Below, one piece after another: positions 63,201 to 64,000 of a DNA stretch of 64,000 nucleotides. Location: positions 1 through 64,000 of the IMG/VR virus record IMGVR_UViG_3300031576_000016; one strand, 5' to 3'. The translations under genes and the position numbers were made by a program. Each line of letters opens with the position of its first letter. The first letter of the stretch is position 1. The stretch comes from a virus. A model generated the notes under the pieces. The model did no database searches, was not told the origin of the DNA, and was given only the letters and a program-made list of their open reading frames with translations.

Positions 63201-64000
63201 ACGCGAAGTTCATGTCGCATTACCAGGACCCTACCCTTCACTGCTCAGTTGACCGTTACTCATTGGACCCCTGGAAGGACTACAATGATATCGAAGCATT
63301 CCTATGGGGTGAGGAATATGAGGGGCTTCACGCATATCGACGTGGTGTTCGTAGAGATGCTCGTGCTGTCGGGCTCCGTGCGCCATTGGTCATGAGCGGC
63401 TGGGGTTACGATACCGATGGTAGGCCAACTCCACGTCTCGAAGGCGTTATTGTTGGCATTAGTGGTGGCTGTCCATATGTCGTTTATAGTCCAGGGCACG
63501 GTCTCGCTAGTGGCTATAAGCTTTTCATTTCCGAATCGAGCAACACCACAATCAACGACCGCGAGTGGCCGGTCACAGTTATTGATGCTGACTACTTTGA
63601 GCTTACTGGCTCTTGTGTCAGTCCGGATGATAGCAGTAGTAGTTATAGCGGGTCGGAATCGTGGTCTTCTAATAGCTCATCGAGTTCTGTTTCAGCTTCT
63701 TCTGATTCGTCGCTGAGTTCTTCTTCGACTTACTCTTCGAGTTCTACTTCAAGTTCGAGTAGCTCTGCTTCGAGTGACAGTGACTCTTCCGCTTCGAGTA
63801 TGTCCGATGCGTCCTCGGGCTCTACTGGTAGCAGCGAGTCGTCCTCCAGTGTACTCAATACGTCCGAGTCCAGCTATACACAGAGCAGTAGTTCGTCCTG
63901 GAGCACTTCGAGCGATTCGTCGTCTACGTCGCTTTCGTCTTCGTCCGACTCCAGCTTCAGTTCGGTGAGCAATGCGTCTTCTGATAGCACCGAGTCACAA
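60263..64000 (+). CDS. Tail tip/hub protein with serine-rich tail, partial
   Basis: ATG 60263 (MPFTRTTFLGASIRGFNT); open to the window end, 1,246 codons seen. Beta-rich hub-like N-terminal part, then an Ig-like segment (TAATNATPIVVTTAEPHLF), a long central alpha/beta region and a coiled segment (LRRAMRLSFKEQQEVQTAQG). From about 63629 the chain becomes extremely Ser-rich with scattered D, E, T, W and Y. Probably the tail tip or central fibre. The C-terminus is outside the window. Confidence 0.75.
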   Translation, partial: MPFTRTTFLGASIRGFNTAIGWNGQQSTLTVQLVVDPLNGDVFNPPPVGTPIYFQVGYFYFFGLLQKWEKKNDKDGLPTYEAVCVDPKEILDGAQVILGGYSGTTTGIPNLYNAFGFWESTGFGNSYTNESGMPWFRAMSALTTMANTFGGTPFGGPLNFRGYTYSLDLSRLPVPPSYYRVGNVSASVLELIQQICEDAQCDFTVELFGYQIRIRTVSRFAQPPLGTINAITSTNWGGTVVRSNSGLECRNELTTAFLVGGDVNTLYETQGIVQFWGYDLAGSPLTGTDTYFWYPRMVLNPPAPAYAVDAKKRFPVPVISATRPADWDAYRWPDPAPTGPGTQNGYIWARKSLRITAATNATPIVVTTAEPHLFTTGTKVTVAGCLGNTAANGAAWVITYRTATSFSLDTSAGNGNYTGSGTVIWDTVGAGIPAGVVNIGRFTWSNQRQGGELLQGESMTLNATAVAGILGSTTYDCSTFEMRCAQANMESWSSYMHAVRPDMAQRIGLTSRVRNMHPVEGVVLPRDAFNDDAAAVQRRQLMAVQGDLAQKEVAMWQFVKSRADEFMGKKFLVGLPFILQAQDPETLHLKSSYKVTDAGYLPEGATPLGLTSLNEDTFKTQDGRFKAFVKFDNLVGADFEKISAQGTVVENNVLFMDVQVQPNIVFAPAPSAVVTLSGPLLDKVDSGVTGDMSIIAAILQMNPPQAQQVLQAGQQGTVGVRCSPRTRNPAAIAVPLQSNIMTYGPWWAVGAPGKVKFEHDQGLTPWNYGSYTNMANAGLARVGTIISTMQVSEAGTIELAGAPMRPMGGMFSLGDVLSANGPNMTNMDVNYNTNGVTTSFHFKTYTPRFGVFTKGYTERLKKLGQTAQELRRAMRLSFKEQQEVQTAQGEAARTNRRFLEGAPPAVLRESPSELFVARLFHDPNGGATRVGVAVTTTKEGLEFVNAATDGIRDAKADEAYQSTAAMDLAGLFRPFSTRHNAKFMSHYQDPTLHCSVDRYSLDPWKDYNDIEAFLWGEEYEGLHAYRRGVRRDARAVGLRAPLVMSGWGYDTDGRPTPRLEGVIVGISGGCPYVVYSPGHGLASGYKLFISESSNTTINDREWPVTVIDADYFELTGSCVSPDDSSSSYSGSESWSSNSSSSSVSASSDSSLSSSSTYSSSSTSSSSSSASSDSDSSASSMSDASSGSTGSSESSSSVLNTSESSYTQSSSSSWSTSSDSSSTSLSSSSDSSFSSVSNASSDSTESQ

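Overview
The window is part of a tailed double-stranded DNA bacteriophage genome (Caudoviricetes). The evidence is a contiguous set of large terminase, portal, prohead protease/scaffold, decoration, major capsid, head-tail connector, tail tube, tape measure and distal tail genes, next to a dense block of tiny overlapping genes typical of phage early regions. I see no rRNA genes, transposase, integrase or CRISPR array. Base composition is moderately GC-rich and start codons are ATG, GTG and some TTG. A tail tube gene with no sheath gene between it and the tape measure points to a long non-contractile (siphovirus-like) tail. The host cannot be named from the sequence.

Layout. (1) 1-16.8 kb is a leftward (minus-strand) block of about 46 short genes. 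From 1 to about 13.6 kb they are packed with ATGA, GTGA or TAATG stop/start overlaps. From 13.6 to 16.8 kb they are spaced and carry candidate regulatory elements. Almost all are uncharacterised; several have Cys-x2-Cys clusters suggesting small zinc-binding proteins, and one is a membrane protein with a C-terminal helix-turn-helix. (2) 16.84-17.54 kb is a divergent, structure-rich control region with hairpins, G-runs and one of two tRNA-like elements. (3) 17.5-22.7 kb is a rightward block: cupin-fold protein, small unknowns, a fatty-acid-hydroxylase-like membrane enzyme, a sigma-70-like factor and a helix-turn-helix coiled-coil protein that may be the small terminase. A minus-strand HTH protein gene lies inside it. 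(4) 22.7-39.8 kb holds GDP-mannose 4,6-dehydratase, HNH and ERCC4-type nucleases, large terminase, portal, protease-scaffold, decoration protein, major capsid protein, connectors, tail tube, an inverted HNH endonuclease, and candidate tail assembly proteins. (5) 39.9-58.8 kb is one tape measure gene of 6,291 codons. (6) 58.8-64 kb holds two distal tail proteins; the second runs off the window and ends in a serine-rich tract.

How it works together. The rightward block reads as the late programme: packaging, capsid assembly with a protease-scaffold fusion that has an internal start for free scaffold, then tail assembly. Strong intrinsic terminators sit after the capsid gene, after the tail tube gene, and directly in front of the tape measure, which would grade expression. 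The phage sigma factor, the internal HTH protein and the divergent control region are the likely regulators. GDP-mannose dehydratase and the hydroxylase suggest the phage alters host surface glycans or lipids; that is inference.

Most notable: the tape measure, which predicts a tail near 1 micrometre and carries an embedded HExxH zincin motif, a kinase-like segment, seven PGE-type repeats and glycine-zipper membrane segments; two tRNA-like elements lacking an anticodon arm; an in-frame amber codon splitting a conserved phage protein; and a 13-base motif repeated in transcription-oriented intergenic or leader positions.
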